Of a stretch of 64,000 nucleotides of DNA, positions 50,525 to 59,227 are shown one piece after another. This stretch comes from Rhizobium sp. C4 (GTDB lineage Bacteria > Pseudomonadota > Alphaproteobacteria > Rhizobiales > Rhizobiaceae). Made by a program: the position numbers and the translations under genes. The notes under the pieces were generated by a model. It searched no databases and had not been told where the DNA came from. It saw nothing but the letters and a program-made list of their open reading frames with translations. How positions within the stretch are numbered: position 1 is the first letter of the stretch; the number at the start of each line of letters is the position of its first letter. The DNA lies in the NCBI RefSeq assembly GCF_021026315.1, contig NZ_JAJNCX010000004.1:1-64000 (forward strand), read 5' to 3'.

Positions 50525-51715
50525 TTACTTCATCGTCTCAAGGAGCTTGGCCGTCGGCCAGCCATCTGCGGGCATGCCGAGTTCGGCCTGAACCTTCTGG
50601 ACGGCGGCGCGGGTGCCGGAGCCGAGAATGCCGTCAATCTTGCCGACATCATGGCTCTTGGCGTCGAGCTTTTCCTGCAGAACCTTCATGTCCTCGACCG
50701 AAAGGCCCGGTTCCGGATTGCCCGGATCATAGGCTTCGGCGCCGGACAGGCGGGTCGCGAAATAGGCAGCCGACAGCGTATAGACGAGCGACTGGTTCCA
50801 TTCGAGATAGACGTTGAAGTTCGGATAGGCGAGGAAGGCGGGCCCGAAACGGCCCTGCGGCAGCACAAGCGAGGCGTTGAGGCCTGCTGCCGACTTGTCG
50901 CCATTGCGCGGCGTCACGCCGAGATTGAACCAGTCGCCTGCCGTCAGCGTGCCGCCAAGGCCCGACTTCTCGAAGGGCAGGGTTTCCGGGAGCTTGACTT
51001 CCTGCAGCCACGGTTCACCGCGCTTGAAGCCGAGGCCGGCCAGGAAACGGGCGGTCGTCAGGATGACGTCGGGGGCGGAATCCTTCAGGCGGACAAGGCC
51101 GTCGCCATCGCCGTCTTCGCCATACTTGATGATGTCGGCCGGCAGCATCTGCGTCTGGCCGATTTCACCGGCCCAGGCGCCCGTCGTCGTCTGCGGGTCG
51201 ATGTCGTTGAGCGAAGCAAGCTTGATCAGCGCGATCAGCTGCGGGCGGAAGACTTCCGGACGGCGGCAGTCGTTGGAGAGCGTGACGAGCGCGTTGCGCG
51301 TGTTGAAATCGCCCTGGACGGCGCCGAAGTCTGTCTCCATGCCCCAGAAGGCGGTGATGACGGCGGCCGGCACGCCGGTCTCCTGTTCGGCCTTGGCGAA
51401 GACGCTGGCATATTGCTCGATCTTCTTCTTGCCGATCTGGTAGCGCGCGCCGCTGACCGTGCGCTTGGAAAATTCGAGGAAGGTCTGGCGGAACACGCCC
51501 TGGGCGCGGTCCATCTTCAGCACTTTCGGATCGATCTGCGCGCCGGCGAGTGCCTTGTCTACGGCTTCGGGTGCGATGCCGGAAGCAACCGCTTCGGTCT
51601 TGATGCCTTGCAGGAAGGTCGACAGGTCAGAGCCGCATTCGGCCGCGTATCCCGAGGCCGTGCTGGACATGAGTGCGGCGACGGCGAAGAGGGCAGGCAG
51701 GCGAACGGACGACAT
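50525..51715 (-). CDS. Lytic murein transglycosylase (MltB-like) with peptidoglycan-binding domain
   Basis: The 396-residue exported enzyme starts at the ATG at 51715 and has a signal peptide ending near SGYAAE. Residues ~25-330 form an MltB-type lytic transglycosylase (SLT-2): AAVITAFWGMETDFGAVQGD contains the catalytic Glu, and GAWAGEIGQTQMLPADIIKY follows. The C-terminal ~60 residues are a peptidoglycan-binding-1 module (LQEKLDAKSHDVGKIDGILG). It cuts glycan strands non-hydrolytically to make anhydromuropeptides during wall growth or recycling. Converges with the antiporter gene; nine bases separate the ends. Confidence 0.9.
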   Translation of the reverse strand: MSSVRLPALFAVAALMSSTASGYAAECGSDLSTFLQGIKTEAVASGIAPEAVDKALAGAQIDPKVLKMDRAQGVFRQTFLEFSKRTVSGARYQIGKKKIEQYASVFAKAEQETGVPAAVITAFWGMETDFGAVQGDFNTRNALVTLSNDCRRPEVFRPQLIALIKLASLNDIDPQTTTGAWAGEIGQTQMLPADIIKYGEDGDGDGLVRLKDSAPDVILTTARFLAGLGFKRGEPWLQEVKLPETLPFEKSGLGGTLTAGDWFNLGVTPRNGDKSAAGLNASLVLPQGRFGPAFLAYPNFNVYLEWNQSLVYTLSAAYFATRLSGAEAYDPGNPEPGLSVEDMKVLQEKLDAKSHDVGKIDGILGSGTRAAVQKVQAELGMPADGWPTAKLLETMK

Positions 51716-51919
51716 ACGATAACTTTCCCGACAGTTGAAAGAATGGACGCTCTATACCGCAGGTCCGGCCAAGAGCAAACGCCGCCTTTGGCGATTCGAC
51801 CCGCACCTGATCGATTTTTTCAGCACAATCGGGCGGATGTCGCGTCTTGCGGCGGCAAAGCCTTTGAACAGCGCAAAATGTTAGGAATGAGGTGAACGCG
51901 TGGCGAGATGCAGAATTTC

Positions 51920-52699
51920 TCAGGCGTTCCTGAAACGCGGCAGGCCGGCAAGCAGCCGGTGCAGCGTATCAAGCGTCGAAATGTCGGCAACGCCGTCGAT
52001 CTTCTCGGGCCGGAAATGGCGCTGGAAGGCTTCGATCACACCCTTGGTCTTGTCGCAGAATTCGCCTGAGACCGGAACGCCATAGCCATAGAGAGCCAGC
52101 ATGGACTGGATGGCTTCGACCGGCGGGCCGGCCTCCCCGAACTGGAAGAAACGGCCGCCGGCAACGGGTGCTGCCGGAACCCAGTGGCCGACGCCGGCCT
52201 CGTGGAGCGTCCCCCACGGGAAATGTTCGCCTGGATCGATCTTGCGCACCGGGGCGACGTCGGAATGGGCGAGCACGCGTTCAGGCGCGATATCCCAGCG
52301 GGCGATGATGTCGCGACAGAGTTCGATCACGGCAGCGATCTGCTGATCGGTGAAATCGGGCAGGGACGGGTGGCCGGGATTGGCGATCTCGATGCCGATG
52401 GAATGCGAGTTGATATCCGTCTCGCCCTTCCAGTGGCTCTTGCCGGCATGCCATGCACGGCGGTCTTCGGCGACAAGCTGATAGACCGTGCCGTCCATGT
52501 TGACGACATAGTGGCAGGAGACTTCGCTTTCCGGCGTGCAGAGCCATTCCAGCGCACCGGCCTCGGTCGGCATGCCGGTATAGTGCAGGATGATCATGTC
52601 CGGCCGGTCGGTGCCGCGGCGCTCCGTGTGATTGGGCGAGGGGCGGACGATGGCGGACTTGTAGTCGGGGGCAAATGATTGCGTATCGGTGGCGCTCAT
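51920..52699 (-). CDS. N-acetylmuramoyl-L-alanine amidase (AmiD-like) with peptidoglycan-binding domain
   Basis: The 259-residue protein starts at the ATG at 52699, overlapping the stop of the DnaJ-type gene. Residues ~30-165 are an amidase-2 domain: DMIILHYTGMPTEAGALEWL with a zinc-binding His, SHSIGIEIANPGHPSLPDF, and LAHSDVAPVRKIDPGEHFPW with further zinc ligands. The C-terminal ~70 residues are a peptidoglycan-binding-1 module (AIQSMLALYGYGVPVSGEFC). It cleaves the amide between muramic acid and the stem peptide, probably of anhydro-muropeptides. No signal peptide is visible, so it may work in the cytoplasm in recycling, as AmpD. Confidence 0.88.
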   Translation of the reverse strand: MSATDTQSFAPDYKSAIVRPSPNHTERRGTDRPDMIILHYTGMPTEAGALEWLCTPESEVSCHYVVNMDGTVYQLVAEDRRAWHAGKSHWKGETDINSHSIGIEIANPGHPSLPDFTDQQIAAVIELCRDIIARWDIAPERVLAHSDVAPVRKIDPGEHFPWGTLHEAGVGHWVPAAPVAGGRFFQFGEAGPPVEAIQSMLALYGYGVPVSGEFCDKTKGVIEAFQRHFRPEKIDGVADISTLDTLHRLLAGLPRFRNA

Positions 52700-53433
52700 G
52701 CGGCGCGTCGCTCTTTCTCGATGGCGGCATAGGCCTGGTTGAGCGCGGCCATGCGCTCGTTGGCGATGCCGTGGAACTCCTCCGGCACACCGCGGGCGAT
52801 CAGCCGGTCCGGATGATGCTCGGAGACGAGCGAGCGGTAGCGCTTGCGGATTTCCGCGAAGTCGGCTTCCGGGGCGATGCCGAGCACCTTGTAGGGGTCA
52901 TGGCCGACGATGACATGGCGCGCCATAATCCGCTCGAAGCCTTCCTCCGTGATGTCGAAGATTTCGGCGATGCGATGCAGGAAGGCGATTTCGTTTTCAT
53001 GCACCAGACCATCGGCCTTGGCGATGTGGAAGAGGCCATCGAGGATTTCGGTGAGCACGGGGCAGTCCGGCGCGCCGCAGCCGCACAGCACGGCCATGCG
53101 CTCGGCATAGGCCTCATAGCCGGCGACATCCTGGCGGGCGAGATTGTAGAGGCGGGCGACGTTCTTGGCCTCCGAGTCCGGAAACTCGAAAATGTCCTTG
53201 AACGCGTCGACTTCCTTTTCGGTCACGATGCCGTCGGCCTTCGCCATCTTGGCGGAAAGCGCGATCATGGCGATCGAGAAGGCGACCTTCCGGCGGGTCT
53301 CGGGATCACCCTCGAAAAGCGTGCGCACGGCCTCGATCACGCCGGACAGCGCGTTGCTTGCGGCGTCCGCCACGGCGGCCGCAACACGTTCCAGGAAGGA
53401 CGAAGCCTGTTCGCAAAGAAAATCAACGATCAT
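52696..53433 (-). CDS. DjlA-like co-chaperone: TerB-like domain plus C-terminal J domain
   Basis: The ATG at 53433 gives 245 residues. A TTG at 53451 would add six. The N-terminus is helical, then residues ~50-165 form a TerB-like domain (AFSIAMIALSAKMAKADGIV, then HIAKADGLVHENEIAFLHRI, two similar acidic loops). The last ~65 residues are a J domain with the invariant H-P-D in SLVSEHHPDRLIARG. J domains stimulate DnaK. The acidic TerB loops may bind metal. Its stop overlaps the amidase start by four bases, so the two are co-translated. Confidence 0.88.
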   Translation of the reverse strand: MIVDFLCEQASSFLERVAAAVADAASNALSGVIEAVRTLFEGDPETRRKVAFSIAMIALSAKMAKADGIVTEKEVDAFKDIFEFPDSEAKNVARLYNLARQDVAGYEAYAERMAVLCGCGAPDCPVLTEILDGLFHIAKADGLVHENEIAFLHRIAEIFDITEEGFERIMARHVIVGHDPYKVLGIAPEADFAEIRKRYRSLVSEHHPDRLIARGVPEEFHGIANERMAALNQAYAAIEKERRAA

Positions 53434-53724
53434 GGCAACGAGGTTGACCAAATAATCCGGACCATTTCAAGTCAGTTTTCCTCATCGTTTCATCAAAAGG
53501 ACTGTTCACGGTTTACGGATTCAAACTCCGGACGGATGTATCCGACGCAATCCATGCCGTTCCGGCGACCGTCGGCGAATGCGGTGCGGAAATTGAATCG
53601 ATTTTATTGTGCGCGGCCTCGAAAATCCCGCCAAATCAAGGACTTTTCTTCAAAATGTCACTTTACAAGGCAATGCCGTAACGCCAATTCATGCGCAGTC
53701 GCGTTCAGTCATCCGGAGGATTTC
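53434..53724. other. Intergenic region between the divergent DjlA-like and pfp genes
   Basis: 291 bases that should hold both promoters. The middle is AT-rich (CGATTTTATTGTGC, CTTTTCTTCAAAATGTCAC). The long plus-strand open frame running through here is an artefact of the pfp reading frame extended upstream. No repeat or RNA is apparent. Confidence 0.3.
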
Positions 53725-54936
53725 ATGGCCAAACAGAAAGTCGCAATGCTCACCGCCGGGGGCCTTGCGCCCTGTTTGTCTTCGGCCGTCGGTGGTCTGA
53801 TCGAGCGTTATAACGATGTTGCGCCCGATCTCGAGATGATCGCCTATCGTTCCGGCTACCATGGTCTTCTCCTTGGCGACATCATTCCGATCAACCAGGA
53901 CATGCGCGAAAAGGCCTATATCCTTCACCATCATGGCGGTTCGCCGATCGGCAACAGCCGCGTCAAGCTGACCAACGCGGCCGACTGCGTCAAGCGCGGC
54001 CTCGTCAAGGAAGGGCAGAACCCGCTTGCGGTTGCGGCTGACCGGCTCGCCAAGGATGGCGTGACGATCCTGCACACGATCGGTGGCGACGACACCAACA
54101 CGACGGCGGCAGATCTTGCCGCCTATCTCGGCGCCAATGGCTATAACCTCACCGTCGTCGGCCTGCCGAAGACGGTCGACAACGACGTCGTGCCGATCCG
54201 CCAGACGCTGGGCGCCTGGACGGCTGCCGAAGTCGGCGCGCATTTCTTCGACCATGTTTCGAACGAACAGAGTGCGGCTCCGCGCACGCTCGTGGTCCAT
54301 GAAGTCATGGGACGCCACTGCGGCTGGCTGACGGCGGCCACTGCGCTTGCCTATATCGATCGCACCAAGGGCCACGAATATATCGAAGGCCTGATGATGA
54401 ACACGGAACTCAAGAACATTGACGGCGTCTATCTGCCGGAGATCGACTTCGATCTCGACAAGGAAGCCGCCCGCCTCAAGGCGATCATGGACAAGACCGG
54501 ATTCGTCACCATCTTCGTGTCAGAAGGCGCCTGCCTCGATGCGATCGTTGCCGAGCGTGAGGCTGCCGGCGAAAGCGTCAAGCGCGATGCCTTCGGCCAT
54601 GTGAAGATCGACACGATCAATGTCGGCAACTGGTTCTCCAAGCAGTTCGGCGCGTTGATCGGTGCGGAACGCGCCATGGTGCAGAAGTCGGGCTACTATG
54701 CCCGATCGGCACCGGCCAATGCCCGCGACCGCCACCTCATCCATTCCATGGTCGATTCCGCCGTCGAAAGCGCACTGAACAAGGTTTCGGGCGTGATCGG
54801 CCACGACGAAGACCAGGGCGGCAAGCTCCGCACGATCGAATTCCCGCGCATCAAGGGCGGCAAGCATTTCGACACGTCGGCCAAGTGGTTCTCCGACGTC
54901 ATGGACTTCGTCGGCCAGAGCTGGAAGGCGGTCTGA
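53725..54936 (+). CDS. pfp: Pyrophosphate-dependent phosphofructokinase
   Basis: The ATG at 53725 follows GGAGGA and gives 403 residues, matching the family start MAKQKVAMLTAGGLAPCLSS. The open frame continues upstream for 350 codons antisense to other genes, but no better start exists there. The phosphoryl donor site TIGGDDTNTT has Asp after G-G-D (ATP enzymes have Gly), and GLPKTVDNDV has Lys in place of Gly, both marks of the PPi-dependent type. It interconverts fructose-6-phosphate and fructose-1,6-bisphosphate reversibly. In rhizobia, which use the Entner-Doudoroff route, its role is probably gluconeogenic or in PPi balance. Confidence 0.92.
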   Translation: MAKQKVAMLTAGGLAPCLSSAVGGLIERYNDVAPDLEMIAYRSGYHGLLLGDIIPINQDMREKAYILHHHGGSPIGNSRVKLTNAADCVKRGLVKEGQNPLAVAADRLAKDGVTILHTIGGDDTNTTAADLAAYLGANGYNLTVVGLPKTVDNDVVPIRQTLGAWTAAEVGAHFFDHVSNEQSAAPRTLVVHEVMGRHCGWLTAATALAYIDRTKGHEYIEGLMMNTELKNIDGVYLPEIDFDLDKEAARLKAIMDKTGFVTIFVSEGACLDAIVAEREAAGESVKRDAFGHVKIDTINVGNWFSKQFGALIGAERAMVQKSGYYARSAPANARDRHLIHSMVDSAVESALNKVSGVIGHDEDQGGKLRTIEFPRIKGGKHFDTSAKWFSDVMDFVGQSWKAV

Positions 54937-55009
54937 CCGCCAACTCACGGCCGGGTGGGCGCGGCGAGGCCGGCGCCTGCCCTTGTTCTTTTCATTAGTC
55001 AAATCTAGC

Positions 55010-55045
55010 TACTCCGCGTGACGGTCACAACCGCTGCGCGGAGTA
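55010..55045. terminator. Inverted repeat downstream of pfp
   Basis: TACTCCGCG (55010-55018) and CGCGGAGTA (55037-55045) are perfect 9-base arms around an 18-base loop, 74 bases after the pfp stop. Few Ts follow, so it could be a weak terminator or a binding site upstream of the chemoreceptor gene. Confidence 0.35.
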
Positions 55046-55115
55046 TCTCGTTATGACTATGTTAACGATGCCGCATGAAACTACAGGTTGCTCAAACTCG
55101 ATGGGGGAGTGGCTT

Positions 55116-57212
55116 ATGAGAGTTCAGTTCAAGATTGTCACCAAGCTGATGGCGGTTGCGCCCTTGGCGATATGCGGGATCGTTGCCGTCACGCAGATAT
55201 ACAATGTTCGCGATGGCGTGATCGACGAGCAGGTTGCCCGCGAGACGCAGGCTCTGACCTTGAGCCGGGCGGTGGATACCGCCGAGATAGACCTTCTGCA
55301 ACTGCGCCGACACGAGAAGGATTTCCTGCTCCGCAAGGATAATTCCTATGCCGAGAAACATGCGCAGTATCTCAAGCGAACCGAGGATGATCTCCAGGTC
55401 CTGAAGGCCAATCTCCCGCAAAGCGCCAGCCGAGACGCCATCGATACCGTATCGACGGCGCTGCGGACCTATGGCTCGGAATTCGCCCAGATCGCGACCC
55501 TCGACGCAGAAATCGGCCTGACGCCGGACGAGGGCCTGCAGGGCAAGATGCGCAAGGCGGCGCACGATCTCGAAAAGCAGGTGTCGGCCGGCGACCACGA
55601 GGCCATTCTGACCGTTCTGCTGATGCTGCGCCGGCATGAGAAGGATTTCATCATGCGGCTCGACGAGAAGAGCCGCAAGCAGCTGGGCGAAGTGGTTGCC
55701 AAGCTGCTCAAGCGCCCCGAAGCCGATTTCGGTGGCGCTGCTGCCCGGGATGCGGCGGTCGCCTCCATCAATGCCTATTATGATGCGTTCAAGCAGCTCT
55801 CTGACAAGTTGCTGAGCGAGGCGGACATGCGCAAGCAACTGTCTACCACCTTCAAGCCGGTGGAGCCGGCGCTCGATTCGATCCGGACTTCGGTTGAGGG
55901 CATTCTCGCCGAGGTCACGCGGGAGAAGGAGAAGACGGAAACAACTGCGTCCGCGGTGACCTGGTCCGTGGCGGCGCTCATTAGCCTGCTTCTCGGCGGG
56001 GTGATCTGGCTCATTGGCCGCTCCATCGCCGGCCCGCTCGGCAGAAGCATCGGTCTGATGCGCCGGCTGGAGAAGGGGGACACGAATTTCGTCGTGACGG
56101 ATACCGAGCGCAGCGACGAGATCGGCGAGATGTCGCGCGCCATCAGCTCGTTCCGCGAGACAGCCGTGGCGAGGATCGAAAGCGAGAGCATGCTCAACAC
56201 GAGCCGCCGCATCCAGGAAGAGGAGCGCAATGCGCGTATCGAAGAGGACCGACGCCGCGCCCAGGAAATGGCGGATGTGACCGAGGAACTTGGCCATGGC
56301 CTGCGTCGCCTGGCGAAGGGCGACCTGACGGTCAGGATCGGCGAGCGCTTCTCGGAGGGGTTCAGGGGGCTGATGGTCGATTTCAACGACTCGGTTTCCG
56401 GTCTGGCCGAAACGCTGGCCGCCATCATCGGCTCGATCCATGTGATCGATGGCGGCGCGCAGGAAATCGCCGCCGCCGCCAACGATCTGTCGCAGCGGAC
56501 CGAACGGCAGGCTGCCTCGCTGGAGCAGACGGCCGCCGCGCTCGATGAGATCACCTCGAATGTCTCAAGCTCCAACCGCCGCACCGAAGAAGCCCGGCAG
56601 CTGGCGGCGCAGGCCAACCAGTCTGCCGATCGATCCGCCGCAATCGTCGGCAATGCGGTCGAGGCGATGCATCGCATCGAGGCGAGCTCGAAGCAGATCG
56701 CCAATATCATCAGTGTCATCGACGAGATCGCCTTCCAGACAAACCTTCTCGCTCTCAATGCCGGTGTCGAGGCGGCACGGGCAGGGGAGGCCGGCAAGGG
56801 CTTCGCCGTCGTCGCCCAGGAAGTTCGCGAGCTTGCCCAGCGCTCGGCGACCGCTGCCAAGGAGATCAAGGGGCTGATCCACAACTCCTCGACGGAAGTG
56901 GAGGGCGGCGTGACGCTCGTTCGCGATGCCGGCGAGGCGCTGCGTATGATCGGCGGCTTCATCATCGACATCAATGCCCACATGGACGCCATAGCCATCT
57001 CGTCGAAGGAGCAGTCGGTGGGATTGAACGAGGTGAATGTTGCCGTCAACAGCATGGACCAGACAACCCAGCAGAACGCCGCCATGGTCGAGCAGTCGAC
57101 CGCCGCGTCGTCGTCGCTGGCGCAGGAAGCCATCAAGCTGCGCGATCTTGTCGGCCGGTTCCAGCTCCGCGACATGGCCAACCGGCATGGCGTGATAGCC
57201 ACGGCTGCGTGA
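55116..57212 (+). CDS. Methyl-accepting chemotaxis protein with HBM-like sensor
   Basis: The ATG at 55116 (MRVQFKIVTKLMAVAPLAIC) follows GGGGGAG and gives 698 residues. The sensor, residues ~30-285, repeats the pattern LRRHEKDFLLRKDN and LRRHEKDFIMRLDE, which is the helical bimodular (HBM) sensor seen in McpS-type receptors for organic acids. A second membrane helix (AVTWSVAALISLLLGGVIWL) leads to HAMP and the signalling coiled coil with [20 protein letters not shown] at the tip. Its ligand is unknown. It is distinct in sensor and in signalling sequence from the two receptors at 41852 and 44212. A strong terminator follows. Confidence 0.92.
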   Translation: MRVQFKIVTKLMAVAPLAICGIVAVTQIYNVRDGVIDEQVARETQALTLSRAVDTAEIDLLQLRRHEKDFLLRKDNSYAEKHAQYLKRTEDDLQVLKANLPQSASRDAIDTVSTALRTYGSEFAQIATLDAEIGLTPDEGLQGKMRKAAHDLEKQVSAGDHEAILTVLLMLRRHEKDFIMRLDEKSRKQLGEVVAKLLKRPEADFGGAAARDAAVASINAYYDAFKQLSDKLLSEADMRKQLSTTFKPVEPALDSIRTSVEGILAEVTREKEKTETTASAVTWSVAALISLLLGGVIWLIGRSIAGPLGRSIGLMRRLEKGDTNFVVTDTERSDEIGEMSRAISSFRETAVARIESESMLNTSRRIQEEERNARIEEDRRRAQEMADVTEELGHGLRRLAKGDLTVRIGERFSEGFRGLMVDFNDSVSGLAETLAAIIGSIHVIDGGAQEIAAAANDLSQRTERQAASLEQTAAALDEITSNVSSSNRRTEEARQLAAQANQSADRSAAIVGNAVEAMHRIEASSKQIANIISVIDEIAFQTNLLALNAGVEAARAGEAGKGFAVVAQEVRELAQRSATAAKEIKGLIHNSSTEVEGGVTLVRDAGEALRMIGGFIIDINAHMDAIAISSKEQSVGLNEVNVAVNSMDQTTQQNAAMVEQSTAASSSLAQEAIKLRDLVGRFQLRDMANRHGVIATAA

Positions 57213-57245
57213 GGCGGGCACCTCACGATCTGACTTGAAATCCTG

Positions 57246-57284
57246 GAGCCCCGGCGATGCTTTTCGATCGCCGGGGCTCTTTTC
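57246..57284 (+). terminator. Rho-independent terminator of the third chemoreceptor gene
   Basis: GAGCCCCGGCGAT (57246-57258) pairs with ATCGCCGGGGCTC (57267-57279), perfect 13-base arms, followed by TTTTCG. Confidence 0.85.
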
Positions 57285-57391
57285 GTTCGTCAAGTCTCGA
57301 GAAATGCGGCGTTGACAGCGCTGCCAAATGGTGGCTTCACTTTCTGTTAATGAGCGCCGCCTGAAGTTGCGGCCGACATTTGGAGGCAATC

Positions 57392-58024
57392 ATGTCCGTT
57401 GAAACCTGGCTGGCATTCGCGGCTGCGGCCGCGGTGATCCTTGTCATTCCGGGCCCGACCATCCTTCTCGTCGTGTCCTATTCGCTCGGCTATGGCCGAA
57501 AGACCGCGGCAGTGACGGCATCGGGCGTGGCGCTCGGCGACTTTGTGGCGATGACGGCCTCGATGCTCGGGCTCGGGGCGTTGCTGGCCACTTCGGCCGA
57601 GCTTTTCACCGTGCTGCGCTGGATAGGCGGGGCCTACCTGATCTATCTCGGCATCAAGCTTTGGCGCGCCCCCATCCAGACCGGACCCATCAGCGATAAC
57701 GACAATCTGCCGGAGCGGAAGTCCCACCGGATCTTCATTCACGCCTTCATGGTGACCGCGCTGAACCCGAAGAGCCTCATCTTTTTCGTGTCCTTCGTCC
57801 CGCAGTTCATTGACCGGAATGCCGAGTTCCTGCCGCAGATGGTCGTCATGGAGTTGACATTCGTCACCCTTGCCACACTGAACGCGCTGGGTTATGCGTT
57901 CCTGGCTGACCGCGCCCGCAGCCTCATCCGTAAGGCTTCGGTGCAGAAGACGGTCAATCGTACGGGCGGTGCCATGCTGATCTCGGCAGGCACCGTAACG
58001 GCCATTTACAGCCGTGCCGCTTGA
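57392..58024 (+). CDS. LysE/RhtB-family amino acid exporter
   Basis: The ATG at 57392, six bases after GGAGG, gives 210 residues; a TTG four codons earlier overlaps that site. About six membrane helices are predicted, the first with ILVIPGPTILLVVSYSLGYG, where PGP is the LysE/RhtB hallmark. The middle has ALNPKSLIFFVSFVPQFIDR, another family signature. It exports basic or neutral amino acids such as homoserine, or related metabolites. The substrate cannot be read from the sequence. It stands alone, before the transglycosylase gene. Confidence 0.9.
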   Translation: MSVETWLAFAAAAAVILVIPGPTILLVVSYSLGYGRKTAAVTASGVALGDFVAMTASMLGLGALLATSAELFTVLRWIGGAYLIYLGIKLWRAPIQTGPISDNDNLPERKSHRIFIHAFMVTALNPKSLIFFVSFVPQFIDRNAEFLPQMVVMELTFVTLATLNALGYAFLADRARSLIRKASVQKTVNRTGGAMLISAGTVTAIYSRAA

Positions 58025-58156
58025 GGCCTCTGTAAGTCCTTGGCGAAATTTCGCCACAAGCATAACACGAATTTGCCTTATTCGTGGTTAAGAGAGTATT
58101 ATCGGAGCGGTCACAAACTTGTGATCGGCCGTGGGATCAACGGGGAACATGACCGC

Positions 58157-59128
58157 GTGATTTTGAAGAAGACCGTCAAAACCGGCCTGGCCGCCACTGG
58201 TGTACTCTCAGCGCTGTTTGCAGCAGGGTGTACGTCGGTCGTCCAGACACCGGTTGACCAGCTGATGTCGGAACAGATTGTTGTTCCCTCGGCCAAGCCC
58301 GGAACGCAGATCGCAGGCATTCCGTCGGCTGACGATATTCAGGCCATGGCTCAGATGGAGACCGAAGTCGCCAACGCCCGCGCCAAGGCTATGGAAGAAA
58401 AGCGTATCGCTGCGGCAGCCGCCGCGGCCGCAGCCCGCGAACAGGCGGCTCTTTGCGCCGCTGGCGCTGCAAACGCGACGGCGCCTGCTGCCGGAGCACC
58501 GACCGCAAAGGCAGCGTCCGCTGCCGCTCCGGCGGTCAACTGCCCGGCCAAGGCGGGTGACCCGGTGACGGCTGCTGCCGAAAAGTCCGGCCCGACCGTC
58601 GAACTGGCCGAAGCCGTCAACACACCGGCCACGAGCGTCAATTCCTCGCTCGCCTATGCCGCACCGCCGCTGCCGGCGAGCAGCGACGCCTTTGCCGCAC
58701 AGACCCAGGCCATGCAGGGCTCCGGTCTTGTCATGGCCGACGCGCCGGCCTCTATGACCATCGCGATGGCCCCGGGTGGCAACAGCGATCGAATCAATCT
58801 GCTGATCACGAAATACGCGTCCATCTATGGTGTACCGGAAACGCTGGTTCATCGCGTTGCCAAGCGCGAAAGCACCTACAATCCGCGTGCCCAGCATCGC
58901 GGCAATTACGGCCTGATGCAGATCCGTTACAACACGGCCAAGAGCCTGGGTTACGACGGTGCGCCGACCGGCCTGCTCGATGCCGAGACCAATCTGAAAT
59001 ACGCGGTGAAATATCTCCGTGGCGCCTGGATCGTCGCCGGCAAGAACGAGAAGGCCGCCGACTGGCTCTATCGCACCGGCTATTACTATGACGCCAAGCG
59101 CAAGGGGCTTCTGGACGACATCCAGTAA
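58157..59128 (+). CDS. Lipoprotein lytic transglycosylase (SLT family)
   Basis: The GTG at 58157 lies behind GGGGAA and gives 323 residues; the open frame reaches 39 codons further up but without a good site. The front, MILKKTVKTGLAATGVLSAL then FAAGCTS, is a lipoprotein signal with the acylated Cys. Next is a low-complexity Ala-rich region (residues ~75-160). The C-terminal ~110 residues are the SLT domain: PETLVHRVAKRESTYNPRAQ contains the catalytic Glu, and NYGLMQIRYNTAKSLGYDGA is typical. It cuts peptidoglycan glycan strands at the outer membrane. A strong terminator follows. Confidence 0.88.
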   Translation: MILKKTVKTGLAATGVLSALFAAGCTSVVQTPVDQLMSEQIVVPSAKPGTQIAGIPSADDIQAMAQMETEVANARAKAMEEKRIAAAAAAAAAREQAALCAAGAANATAPAAGAPTAKAASAAAPAVNCPAKAGDPVTAAAEKSGPTVELAEAVNTPATSVNSSLAYAAPPLPASSDAFAAQTQAMQGSGLVMADAPASMTIAMAPGGNSDRINLLITKYASIYGVPETLVHRVAKRESTYNPRAQHRGNYGLMQIRYNTAKSLGYDGAPTGLLDAETNLKYAVKYLRGAWIVAGKNEKAADWLYRTGYYYDAKRKGLLDDIQ

Positions 59129-59158
59129 GCACTTCGGCGTCGTCGCCTGAATGAAAAG

Positions 59159-59193
59159 AGGCTCCGGACTTGGATCAAGTCCGGAGCCTTTCT
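59159..59193 (+). terminator. Rho-independent terminator of the transglycosylase gene
   Basis: AGGCTCCGGACTTG (59159-59172) pairs with CAAGTCCGGAGCCT (59176-59189), followed by TTCT. It is a strong hairpin, 30 bases after the stop, and may also serve the converging serine hydrolase gene. Confidence 0.8.
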
Positions 59194-59227
59194 GTTCGGG
59201 GAGGGCGCTCGCGCTCGAAAGACGGCC

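Noticed and set aside
52675-53724. Upstream extension of the pfp reading frame
   Set aside because: It runs antisense through the DjlA-like gene; the family start and the ribosome binding site are at 53725.
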